From Halalkalibacterium ligniniphilum (GTDB lineage Bacteria > Bacillota > Bacilli > Bacillales > Bacillaceae_D), in assembly GCF_000334155.1 (NCBI RefSeq), contig NZ_ANNK01000106.1, forward strand, positions 1 through 54,390: 54,390 bases of DNA, in the 5' to 3' direction. Of the stretch, positions 17,255 to 24,827 are shown in pieces; the first letter of the stretch is position 1, and every line of letters starts with the position of its first letter. A model generated the notes under the pieces. That model was not told where the DNA came from and did not search any database. It worked only from the letters and a program-made list of their open reading frames with translations. A program made the translations under genes and the position numbers.

Positions 17255-18036
17255 ACACATATCCAGTTGAGCTTCAATTACCTGTTAGGCCTTTAAAGCC
17301 AAGGCAAGTTGGATTGACCATTCTTATTGATAATGGCGTTCCCATTCAGCAATTTAAAGACACGATTTCCAGCTTTGCCGAGATGATCGATTTTGTGAAA
17401 TTTGGATGGTGCACATCTCTCATCACGAAGCAGATTGAAGAGAAGATGGAATGCCTGAAGCTGTATAATGTGTCGTACTTTTTTGGTGGCACGATGTTTG
17501 AGAAATTTCTGAGCCAGGACAAAATCGACGAATTTTACCGCTATTGCAAGCATCACAAGTGTACCCACATCGAAGTATCCAATGGAACCCTTGATTTAAC
17601 AAATTCTGAGAAAGCCCGATATATCAAAGATTTCTCAGCAGAATTTAAAGTATTCAGTGAGGTCGGACGTAAAAACTCCGACCAGGCAGATAGCTGTTCT
17701 TCCTATGAATGGATCGCTTCCATTCAGGAGGATCTTGCAGCTGGAGCTACAAAAGTGATAACGGAAGCAAGAGAGGGTGGCTCAAGTGGAATTTGCACCA
17801 AAAATGGCACCCTTCGTTATGATTTATTAGAGGACATCTTATCGTCTGGTACGGATGAGAATTCACTGATTTTTGAAGCTCCTACGAAATTGATGCAGAC
17901 CTATTTCATAAAAAAAGTAGGACCACAGGTCAACCTGGCGAATATCCCTTTTACAGAAATTATTCCTTTAGAAACACTCAGGTTAGGGCTTCGTTCTGAT
18001 ACCTTTCATTTACACAACGAGGAGGCATTTTCATGA
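17251..18036 (+). CDS. comA: phosphosulfolactate synthase ComA
   Basis: 261 residues, homologue of YitD. It joins sulfite to phosphoenolpyruvate to give (2R)-phospho-3-sulfolactate. TIM-barrel-like; family motifs include FVKFGWCTSL, FGGTMFEKF, IEVSNGTLDL, FSEVGRKNS and TEAREGGSSGI. The ATG overlaps the comB stop, and its own stop overlaps the next gene by four bases, so the three genes are translationally coupled. (This ComA/ComB is the coenzyme-M-type nomenclature, not competence.). Confidence 0.9.
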   Translation: MNTYPVELQLPVRPLKPRQVGLTILIDNGVPIQQFKDTISSFAEMIDFVKFGWCTSLITKQIEEKMECLKLYNVSYFFGGTMFEKFLSQDKIDEFYRYCKHHKCTHIEVSNGTLDLTNSEKARYIKDFSAEFKVFSEVGRKNSDQADSCSSYEWIASIQEDLAAGATKVITEAREGGSSGICTKNGTLRYDLLEDILSSGTDENSLIFEAPTKLMQTYFIKKVGPQVNLANIPFTEIIPLETLRLGLRSDTFHLHNEEAFS

Positions 18037-18431
18037 GAGAAGCGAACAAAATATTTCATTTGGCCATTCCATGTAAGGAGTTAGATGAAACGGTAGCATT
18101 TTATGAAGCGTTAGGATGTAAGCTCGCAAGACGATACGACGATCGTGTAACGTTTAATTTTTTTGGTGACCAAATCGTTTGCCATCTAAGCCCTGAGCAT
18201 ATTGATCACAAACCAATGATGTACCCTCGACATTTTGGTGTTACATTTACAGAAAAAGAAGAATTTTATCAAGTGCTGCATCTTGCTGAAAAAGAAAAAC
18301 TTCCATTTTTTCAAAAGGAGATGTCCAGATTTTCCAGGAAGCCGGAAGAGCATGTTACTTTTTTTTTAATAGATCCTTCAAATAATTTGCTTGAGTTTAA
18401 ATTTTATCATGATGTTTCGATGGTGTATTAG
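18033..18431 (+). CDS. VOC/glyoxalase-fold protein
   Basis: 132 residues with the two-repeat VOC fold: an N-terminal FHLAIPCKELDETVAFYEALG with His9 as likely metal ligand, RHFGVTF in the middle, and C-terminal DPSNNLLEFKFY with a ligand glutamate. Vicinal-oxygen-chelate enzymes act on small alpha-oxo or hydroxy acids. Translational coupling to comBA suggests a role on a sulfolactate-type metabolite or a dioxygenase/isomerase step; this is inference from context only. Confidence 0.75.
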   Translation: MREANKIFHLAIPCKELDETVAFYEALGCKLARRYDDRVTFNFFGDQIVCHLSPEHIDHKPMMYPRHFGVTFTEKEEFYQVLHLAEKEKLPFFQKEMSRFSRKPEEHVTFFLIDPSNNLLEFKFYHDVSMVY

Positions 18432-18467
18432 GATATAAGGCATTGGATGAGTAACCTGGTTATCGGA

Positions 18468-18505
18468 AAAAAGGCTCTTTAGTTTGAGAAAAAAGAGCCT
18501 TTATT
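18468..18505. terminator. bidirectional terminator
   Basis: AAAGGCTCTTT (18470-18480) pairs with AAAGAGCCTTT (18492-18502). It has A/T tracts on both sides and lies between the convergent comBA and siroheme operons. Confidence 0.85.
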
Positions 18506-18510
18506 TACCA

Positions 18511-19122
18511 CTAGTTGGATTTTATTATTCTTTCTAATTGCTGCCAACGGTCTGGCTGTGCTAAAAAAGAAGGGTGAGAAATTTCTGTTAGCAGCTGGCG
18601 GCGTTTGGTTTCTTCATGTATTGTTTCTTTAATTCTTTGCCGGGCTTCACCTAAAAAGTCAAGGGTCTCTTCCACATGCTCCGGTAAAATCGCTTCAATC
18701 TCTTGTCGTAGCTGCCGAGCATAGATAGGACTTGCTCCATTCGTTGAAATGGCGATTGTCAAGGGCCCTTTTTGAATGGAGGAAGGAAACATTACATCAC
18801 TCTGCTCTGGGCTGTCGGCAAGGTAGATCAGTTGCTCCGGCTTTTTGGCAGCAAGCACCTGTTGATTCACCTCTCTTTGATTCGTGGCTGCCAGGAGTAA
18901 AAAAGCGCCTGTCACATCATCTGACTCAAATGACTTTTGGTGCCAATCGATTTTACCGTCTCTTTTAAGCTGAGCGATCGTGGCATGAATGGATGGAGAA
19001 ATAACAGTCACGCTCGCCCCCGCTTCAAGTAAACGGGGAATTCTACGTGCAGCTACAGCCCCTCCGCCAACACAGACGACAGGACGCCCTGCCAGGTTTA
19101 GCATGACAGGAAGTTGGTTCAT
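18511..19122 (-). CDS. sirC: precorrin-2 dehydrogenase SirC
   Basis: NAD-dependent oxidation of precorrin-2 to sirohydrochlorin. 203 residues, homologue of YlnF. The Rossmann segment VVCVGGGAVAARRIPRLLEAGA is typical of the CysG-N family, followed by LLLAATNQREVNQQV, DVMFPSS and AISTNGASPIYARQLRQEIE. It overlaps the sirB stop by four bases and is the last gene of the siroheme operon. Confidence 0.9.
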   Translation of the reverse strand: MNQLPVMLNLAGRPVVCVGGGAVAARRIPRLLEAGASVTVISPSIHATIAQLKRDGKIDWHQKSFESDDVTGAFLLLAATNQREVNQQVLAAKKPEQLIYLADSPEQSDVMFPSSIQKGPLTIAISTNGASPIYARQLRQEIEAILPEHVEETLDFLGEARQRIKETIHEETKRRQLLTEISHPSFLAQPDRWQQLERIIKSN

Positions 19123-19955
19123 GCTGTTTCAATCCCTTCGTACACTGCTTTCATCCGGTAACGGCATAAATCACAATTCACCTTTACCTCCTCTGCAAGA
19201 ACTTCATCAACACGTGCAAGTAACACTTCAACCAGCCGGTCATCAAATCCTAAAGATGAACAAAGCCGGTATTCTTTTTCAGAGGTGGCGTTCAACTGTA
19301 AAACTCTATCGCCTAAGGTATTCATCAACACACCTGAAAACAGTAAGTAAGGGAGCAGGTAGACCGTTTTTCCTTGTAGACGTTCAACCTTCGCTAACCC
19401 TTCATCTAAATTCGGCCTTGTTGCGGCAAGATAGCAAACTTCCACATCCGTCACCGGTGTGTACTCCCACAGCAAACGAGAAACTTTTACTAAATCACTA
19501 TTTGCATCAGGATCACTGCTTCCCCGACCCACCAAAAGAATCGTGGCCTCTTCTCGTTCGTCATAGTCCGGTTGCCCTTCGCTTTTTTTCAAGCCTGCAC
19601 ATTCTAGACGTTCTTTTAACACGTCAATAATTGTTGCCTCAATTCCAAAGGGCCGTCCATACTTGAAGATGACATCTGGGTGATTTTTCTTCGCTTTATC
19701 AATCTCTAGAGGAATGTCGAGCTTCGCATGGTTGGCTGTTAGAAGGAGAACAGGAACAATCGCAATTTCAGTTGCTCCTTTTTTCACACATTCTTCAATC
19801 CCTTGTTCAATAGAAGGCTCAGCAAGCTCGATAAAACAAAAGGCTTGGAGCCGTATGTCTCTTCGTTTTTCCATTGCTTTCTCCACAAATGCTCTAAGCT
19901 CATCATTTCCTGCCTGAACACGACTTCCGTGCCCTACATATAAAATTGCCTTCAT
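19119..19955 (-). CDS. sirB: sirohydrochlorin ferrochelatase SirB
   Basis: Inserts iron into sirohydrochlorin to give siroheme. 278 residues, a two-domain CbiX-like chelatase. The family start YVGHGSR holds the catalytic His; a second pseudo-repeat starts LLVGRGSSDPDAN. The last 20 residues carry a CDLCRYR cysteine pair. The start is ATG 19955 with GGTGAT upstream; the longer open frame overlaps the preceding gene and is unlikely. Confidence 0.9.
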   Translation of the reverse strand: MKAILYVGHGSRVQAGNDELRAFVEKAMEKRRDIRLQAFCFIELAEPSIEQGIEECVKKGATEIAIVPVLLLTANHAKLDIPLEIDKAKKNHPDVIFKYGRPFGIEATIIDVLKERLECAGLKKSEGQPDYDEREEATILLVGRGSSDPDANSDLVKVSRLLWEYTPVTDVEVCYLAATRPNLDEGLAKVERLQGKTVYLLPYLLFSGVLMNTLGDRVLQLNATSEKEYRLCSSLGFDDRLVEVLLARVDEVLAEEVKVNCDLCRYRMKAVYEGIETA

Positions 19956-19968
19956 TTTATCACCTGCT

Positions 19969-21444
19969 TCATTCAATCGATTGCTGCTCAAGATACCGAA
20001 TAAGTATATCGATATTCGGAGTTTCAAGTTCATGATGGACCATATAGCCTGCTTCTTTTGCTGCTTGTGTTGTCGTAGGACCAAAACTGATAATGGTTCT
20101 TCCTTCAGAAAGAGATGCTGGACTTTCTCCGCATTCCTTCATCCCGTCTGTAACAGCTTGTACCGAAGCAGCACTTGGAAAGACGATTGTCTGAATCCGT
20201 TCTTCATCAAATAATCGCTGACAGGTTCGGATTGATTGCTTAACTAGCTGTAGCTTATGGGTCGTGATATAGTCATGGTCACCCCATGTCTCAGTTAGCT
20301 GCTCTCTTTCTGCTTTGCTTTTCACTTCTCCAAAAAGAACGAGCTTCCCTTTATTGGTCATTTCCTCTGCCAAGAAAGCCGCACAGGCATAGGACTCGAT
20401 TGCCTTAAGTGATTTTTTTGAAATGGCATAAAACGGTGCCCGAATCTGACGAATATCAATCTTTTCCTCACGGAGCCATGAAAAAAAACGATGTACACTT
20501 GCTGGTGACGTAAAAAGTATGCGCTCACTATCCATGACCTTCGTTAATGTATCTTTTTCAAGCAGTTGCTCCAACTGATGCCAACGCGGAAATTCAAACA
20601 CATCGGCTCCTTCTTCTCTAAGTCGTTTCGCTACGTGGCTCGAGTCACTCGTTGTACGGCCTAGTAACACTTGTTGTCCAAAGAGTCGCTGCTCTTCAAA
20701 CCAGCTTTTTTTCGTCCGAAGCTTTCCAATGTCACCAACAAGCGTGATGGCAGGATTTTTAAATTGAACGTCTTTTGCCTTTTGCGCAATCGTTTTTAAC
20801 GTTCCTTTCAATACCTCTTGCTTGCCAATCGTCCCCCAACGAATTAAAAGAACTGTCGTGTCTTTATCTCTTCCGTTGGCCATCAGCTGCTCTGTAATGT
20901 GAGGAAGATTGCTCACCCCCATGTAAAAGGCGATCGTATCAACCCCACGTGCAAGAGCCTCCCAGTCAATCATTGGCTGACCAGTAGGTGACTTGTCATG
21001 ACCCGTTATCACAGCAAAAGAGGCACCATGATCACGATGTGTTACTGGAACCCCAGCATAGGTGGCCGCACCAATACCTGCCGTAATCCCTGGAATGATT
21101 TCGTAAGGCACACCCGCTTCTTCAAGAGCCGCAGCTTCTTCACCGACGCGCCCAAACACACTTGGGTCCCCGCCTTTTAAGCGGACGACAACCTTTCCTT
21201 CTTTCCCTTTTTTTACAAGCAAGTCATTGATCGCTTCCTGTCTCAGCAAATGGCGGTCTGGAAGCTTTCCACAATAAATAAGCTCTGCGTCTGGTTTCGT
21301 CCATTCTAATAAAAGTGGATTGACAAGACGGTCATACAAGACAACATCCGCCTTTTCTAAATATTCTTTTCCTTTTAAGGTCAAGAGACGGACATCTCCA
21401 GGTCCTGCCCCTACCAAATAAACCGTTCCTTTATATTTTTTCAT
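19969..21444 (-). CDS. uroporphyrinogen-III C-methyltransferase fused to uroporphyrinogen-III synthase
   Basis: 491-residue bifunctional protein. Residues 1-245 are SUMT (CobA): GTVYLVGAGPGD SAM loop at the start, VVRLKGGDPSVFGR, PYEIIPGITAG. Residues about 255-491 are a HemD-type uroporphyrinogen-III synthase domain (ILFTSPASVHRFFSWL, IVFPSAASVQAV, IISFGPTTTQAAKEAG). SUMT makes precorrin-2 for siroheme; HemD supplies its substrate. B. subtilis YlnD is SUMT alone, so the fusion is notable. GGAGG lies 5 bases before the ATG. Confidence 0.92.
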   Translation of the reverse strand: MKKYKGTVYLVGAGPGDVRLLTLKGKEYLEKADVVLYDRLVNPLLLEWTKPDAELIYCGKLPDRHLLRQEAINDLLVKKGKEGKVVVRLKGGDPSVFGRVGEEAAALEEAGVPYEIIPGITAGIGAATYAGVPVTHRDHGASFAVITGHDKSPTGQPMIDWEALARGVDTIAFYMGVSNLPHITEQLMANGRDKDTTVLLIRWGTIGKQEVLKGTLKTIAQKAKDVQFKNPAITLVGDIGKLRTKKSWFEEQRLFGQQVLLGRTTSDSSHVAKRLREEGADVFEFPRWHQLEQLLEKDTLTKVMDSERILFTSPASVHRFFSWLREEKIDIRQIRAPFYAISKKSLKAIESYACAAFLAEEMTNKGKLVLFGEVKSKAEREQLTETWGDHDYITTHKLQLVKQSIRTCQRLFDEERIQTIVFPSAASVQAVTDGMKECGESPASLSEGRTIISFGPTTTQAAKEAGYMVHHELETPNIDILIRYLEQQSIE

Positions 21445-21463
21445 TGTGGCCTCCTACCGATAC

Positions 21464-21496
21464 ATGTTCTATATATGTTCTATATATGTTCTATCT
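21464..21496. repeat. three tandem 11-bp direct repeats before the SUMT-HemD gene
   Basis: ATGTTCTATAT is repeated back to back, the third copy ending CT. The array lies 20 bp upstream of the SUMT-HemD start and inside the transcribed leader. Spacing equals one helical turn. Confidence 0.8.
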
Positions 21497-21501
21497 CTGT
21501 T

Positions 21502-21594
21502 TTAATCATTTAATTTTGCTTGAGGCAGCTGGTAGCATTGCTTAATCTCTTGCTCCTTTTCCGCTTTCGCTACTCCTCGTGCCAATTGCTTCAT
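21502..21594 (-). CDS. possible 30-aa protein or leader peptide of the siroheme operon
   Basis: ATG 21594 has GAGGTG 9 bases upstream. The 30 codons begin MKQLARGVAKAEKEQEIKQC and end with TAA. The peptide is charged and amphipathic, with a single Cys codon (codon 20). It sits between the presumed promoter and the SUMT-HemD gene, so it would be co-transcribed. The good ribosome site supports translation. I recognise no family. Confidence 0.5.
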   Translation of the reverse strand: MKQLARGVAKAEKEQEIKQCYQLPQAKLND

Positions 21595-21650
21595 TAAAAT
21601 GGTCACCTCTCACGATAGTTCATTTCCGACTTTTTAGATATGTTTTATAA

Positions 21651-21680
21651 AGTATATAACACGATTCCGCTCGTCCGCAA
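21651..21680 (-). promoter_or_regulatory. probable promoter of the siroheme operon
   Basis: Minus-strand TTGCGG (21675-21680) and TATACT (21651-21656) are 18 bp apart, or TATATA at 16 bp. Transcription would start about 50 bases before the 30-codon ORF. Confidence 0.5.
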
Positions 21681-21977
21681 TCCTAAACTTATAATTCTTA
21701 CGTCAAAAAACCTAACATTGCATTTATTCTGTTTTGCCAACAAGTCACACAAATCACTGACTGCATTCCCATGCTTCTCATTTTACCTTGAATCCCCAAA
21801 ATCGAACATACCTGTTTTGTTCGCCACTTATTGAGCGTAGGTTAATCGTTGGATAAAAGGAAATGTTTTAACCTTTTCAGTACCTTTTACGTTCATCAAA
21901 TATTCATTATCTCATCTTGCATGATAACGATATTTATGGTATTCTTGATTTTAACACTCAAAAAAAGGAGGGGTTTA

Positions 21978-22115
21978 ATGGGATTCAGCTTATTGATTAT
22001 GGCTACTGGACTCGTATTAGGTTATCTTAATTTTGGCTACCTCGGTGCTTTAATTGGTCTATTCGCTGCTATCATTATTGGGATGCTTATCAGACCAAAA
22101 ATAGTTAATCACTAA
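21978..22115 (+). CDS. 45-aa membrane protein
   Basis: Starting at ATG 21978, behind a near-perfect AAGGAGGGG site, a 45-residue protein of two glycine-rich membrane spans (GFSLLIMATGLVLGYLNFGY and GALIGLFAAIIIGML) ends with a basic tail. The frame is open upstream, but those codons are not preceded by a ribosome site. Function unknown. The following interval 22116-22440 has no gene but contains a hairpin and a palindrome. Confidence 0.65.
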   Translation: MGFSLLIMATGLVLGYLNFGYLGALIGLFAAIIIGMLIRPKIVNH

Positions 22116-22211
22116 ATTCCCACTCACTTCTTCATTGCCCCCCTTTCTTATTCATACACTTACACTTACCGCACAGATTTTATTAAAGTGACATTCACTA
22201 CAACTAGACAT

Positions 22212-22268
22212 CTTATGTTGTCTGCGTTTATGTAGCTCATTTTAATAAACGGGCTTAGACAACATAAG
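22212..22268. repeat. long nested inverted repeat
   Basis: A perfect 12-bp outer stem CTTATGTTGTCT (22212-22223) / AGACAACATAAG (22257-22268) encloses GTTTAT (22226-22231) / ATAAAC (22245-22250). There is no T tract right after it, so it is not a standard terminator. Confidence 0.8.
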
Positions 22269-22420
22269 AACTTCTTTTGCTCCATGTTTTTTTATTTCAA
22301 CACTCTCCTCTTGTTAGATGCCCGACGATTTCCCTTTCGCTAATTTATGCAGATACAAAAGAACATCTTACATAGTTTTTTGCTCTGTAAAAAATCCGAA
22401 AATATCTTTACATATATGAA

Positions 22421-22438
22421 TTTTTTTACGTAAAAAAA
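22421..22438. repeat. perfect A/T palindrome
   Basis: Seven T, ACGT, seven A: an 18-bp perfect palindrome about 40 bp upstream of the TnrA box. Confidence 0.7.
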
Positions 22439-22476
22439 CCCGAAAAACACATAACTAGATGTTCGAAGCAAAAACA

Positions 22477-22493
22477 TGTTAGATTATCTAACA
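22477..22493. promoter_or_regulatory. TnrA box controlling tnrA
   Basis: TGTTAGATTATCTAACA fits the consensus TGTNANATTTTNTNACA with one mismatch and is itself a palindrome. It is centred about 50 bp upstream of the start implied by the -10 TATAGT at 22524-22529, the position at which TnrA activates in B. subtilis. This indicates autoregulation under nitrogen limitation. Confidence 0.88.
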
Positions 22494-22585
22494 TCAATCG
22501 CCAAATCCCCTCTATTTCTGTGATATAGTGGAATCAAGAAAAGGTCTGAACATTCTAACAAGATTCTACTTGAGGGGTGGAATGT

Positions 22586-22888
22586 GTGTCTTACAAAGAT
22601 AAAAAAGTGATTACAATCGGGATCGTCAGTGAATTAACAGGTCTATCAGAGAGAAAAATACGTTATTATGAAGAAAGAAAATTGGTTTTCCCGGAGCGTT
22701 CAAACGGTGGAACCCGAAAGTTTTCATTTTTAGATGTTGAACGCCTTCTTGACATCGCCAATAAAATGGAAGATGGCATGCAGACGTTTGAAATAAGAAA
22801 AATGGAACAAAAGCAGTTAAAAAAGAAAGAAGTACGCGATCGCATGCTCCGTGGCCAGTTGAATGCTGCATTTAACCTGCGCAAATAG
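22586..22888 (+). CDS. tnrA: nitrogen regulator TnrA (MerR family)
   Basis: 100-residue MerR-type DNA-binding protein. The N-terminus, [20 protein letters not shown], and the winged helix [20 protein letters not shown] match TnrA/GlnR closely. The C-terminal tail ([15 protein letters not shown]) corresponds to the TnrA segment that binds feedback-inhibited glutamine synthetase; its lack of a GlnR-type longer tail and its monocistronic setting (no glnA) favour TnrA. The GTG start at 22586 has GAGGGG 8 bases upstream. A TnrA box precedes it and a terminator follows. Confidence 0.9.
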   Translation: MSYKDKKVITIGIVSELTGLSERKIRYYEERKLVFPERSNGGTRKFSFLDVERLLDIANKMEDGMQTFEIRKMEQKQLKKKEVRDRMLRGQLNAAFNLRK

Positions 22889-22889
22889 T

Positions 22890-22930
22890 AAAAGCACAAA
22901 GGGTTTTATCCTCCCTTTGTGCTTTTTCTT
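22890..22930 (+). terminator. terminator of tnrA
   Basis: AAAAGCACAAAGGG (22890-22903) pairs perfectly with CCCTTTGTGCTTTT (22913-22926), followed by TTCTTTTTT. Confidence 0.95.
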
Positions 22931-23031
22931 TTTTATTTCATAGAACAGCCATAAATTTCACAACCTATAAAAGGCGAGAACAAACAAAAACAAACCTATT
23001 CCCTCGCAAATCGTTGGAAAGTGGTGTTTTC

Positions 23032-23937
23032 ATGTACGATTGCTTCATTGTAGGTGGGGGCATTGCCGGTTTACAAGCTGCCATTCAGCTCGGTCGCTAC
23101 AAGCATCGAATTGCAGTAGCTGATGCGAAAGGCGGCCGCTCTAGCCTATGTCAGGATTATCATAACGTACTCGGTTGGGATGAAGGTGTGAGTGGGAAAT
23201 ATCTGCGGAATACAGGGCATAAGCAAGCTAGGAAGCTAGGGGTTCATTTTTATGAAGATGTAGTTAAAGCCATTGAACGGCGTGAAAAAGGCTTCTATGT
23301 CTATACCAAAAGAAATCCCACTCCCTTTTATGCGAAACGTATTCTTCTAGCGACAGGGATTCGGGATCGTCTCCCTCCGTTTCCTGAATTAAAGCCTTGC
23401 CTTGGCAAAAGTGTATACATTTGTCCAGACTGTGATGGCTTTGAAATTTGCGGTCATCAAACCATCGTGATCGGCTCAGGTAACCCAGGTGCTCACCTTA
23501 CTTTAGAGCTACTCTATTGGAATTCAAATTTGATCTACATTAATCATGAACAAAAAGTGATTGATCCATATCTCCAAAGAGAATTGGATAAACAGGGTAT
23601 TCCAAACATCAACGAACCAGTTGTGGCAATAAATAAACAAGCACCTGATCAAATCACAAGTGTGGTTTTAGCAAATGGACAAGAAATTTCAGCCTCAAAA
23701 GCGTTCTTAGCGATGGGCGGGGCACAAGTTGAAGCCGATCTTGCCAAGCAGCTCGGTGTAGAGCTTCTTGAGAGTCAGCATATTCTTGTCAACCCCCGTA
23801 CAAAGGAGACAAACATTACCCATGTGTGGGCCGCTGGAGATGCAACCGTTCATTCACAGCTTTTAACAATTGCCATGGGAGACGGGGCACAAGCAGCAGT
23901 GTGGATCCACAAAAGCTTAATAAACGAGGTGAACTAA
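23032..23937 (+). CDS. thioredoxin-reductase-like NAD(P)/FAD oxidoreductase
   Basis: 301 residues. FAD motif FIVGGGIAGLQAA at the start, NAD(P) motif VIGSGNPGAHLTLELL near residue 145, and the C-terminal FAD segment HVWAAGDATVHSQ. The redox-active cysteine pair is CPDC (YICPDCDGFE) instead of the CATC of thioredoxin reductase; this form occurs in TrxR-like Bacillus paralogues of unknown partner. ATG 23032 follows GGAAAGTGG. The stop is immediately adjacent to the next ATG, so it is probably co-transcribed with the deacetylase-like gene. Confidence 0.8.
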   Translation: MYDCFIVGGGIAGLQAAIQLGRYKHRIAVADAKGGRSSLCQDYHNVLGWDEGVSGKYLRNTGHKQARKLGVHFYEDVVKAIERREKGFYVYTKRNPTPFYAKRILLATGIRDRLPPFPELKPCLGKSVYICPDCDGFEICGHQTIVIGSGNPGAHLTLELLYWNSNLIYINHEQKVIDPYLQRELDKQGIPNINEPVVAINKQAPDQITSVVLANGQEISASKAFLAMGGAQVEADLAKQLGVELLESQHILVNPRTKETNITHVWAAGDATVHSQLLTIAMGDGAQAAVWIHKSLINEVN

Positions 23938-24756
23938 ATGAATATACATCTTCTAGTTACGACAAGCCTTGGCATTCTCCTTTTGTTCTCTGGATTTTTC
24001 ATGAATGCTTCTTCTTATGCTGAAACAAAAGCGCAACACCTGCGAGCAGCCATTATTATTGATGATTTTGGCGGTGACGTAGAGGGCGTCGACTCTTTTT
24101 TAAAAGGAGAGATTCCGATTACAGTTGCAATCATGCCTTTTATGGAGCATTCAACCGATCAGGCGATTCAAGCTCATCATGCAGGCTTAGAAGTCATTGT
24201 TCACATGCCTCTAGAACCGAAAAAGGGGAAAGCCTCTTGGCTAGGTCCTAATGCAATTACAAGCGATTTAACCGTTCAAGAAGTCAAGCGTCGTGTTCGA
24301 ATGGCCTTTGATTCTGTCCCTCATGCAGCAGGGTTAAACAATCACATGGGTTCAAAAATTGTTGAAGACGAAAGGCTTACGAGGGCCATTTTAGAGGTGG
24401 TTAAAGAGCGAGGCGTATATGTTATTGACAGTGGAACAAGCGGGAAATCTGTCATTCCGAAACTTGCCGAGGAAATGGGTATTCCTTTTGCTACCCGTAA
24501 TGTTTTTTTAGACAATACACTTTCTAATCAATCAGAGGTTGAGAAAAATATGAGAACACTTGTCTCACATGCAGAAGAACACGACCAGGCCATCGGCATC
24601 GGCCACGTCGGTGTCAAAGGTTGTGAAACAGTAGCTGGAATTAAAGCTAGCCTAGCCCTTTTTAAAGAGAAAGGCATTGAGATCGTCCCTGCCTCTCATT
24701 TACTCCCATCGAACATTGAGAAAAACCCTGATTCTTTTTGGCAGGAAGTAAATTAG
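23938..24756 (+). CDS. secreted divergent polysaccharide deacetylase (YibQ family)
   Basis: 272 residues with an N-terminal signal peptide (about 1-28, SSYAETKA cleavage region). The catalytic-domain features of the DUF610/YibQ family are [44 protein letters not shown] and YVIDSGTSG. The His and Asp residues fit a carbohydrate-esterase-4-like fold, but activity on cell-wall sugars is inferred. It starts right after the preceding stop, within the ribosome site GAGGTG, and is probably translationally coupled. Confidence 0.82.
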   Translation: MNIHLLVTTSLGILLLFSGFFMNASSYAETKAQHLRAAIIIDDFGGDVEGVDSFLKGEIPITVAIMPFMEHSTDQAIQAHHAGLEVIVHMPLEPKKGKASWLGPNAITSDLTVQEVKRRVRMAFDSVPHAAGLNNHMGSKIVEDERLTRAILEVVKERGVYVIDSGTSGKSVIPKLAEEMGIPFATRNVFLDNTLSNQSEVEKNMRTLVSHAEEHDQAIGIGHVGVKGCETVAGIKASLALFKEKGIEIVPASHLLPSNIEKNPDSFWQEVN

Positions 24757-24827
24757 CCAGAAACTAATTTTAAATTTACCCGCTTTCTACTATCTATACC
24801 TATTTATAAAAATGGAGTTGAGAAAAG

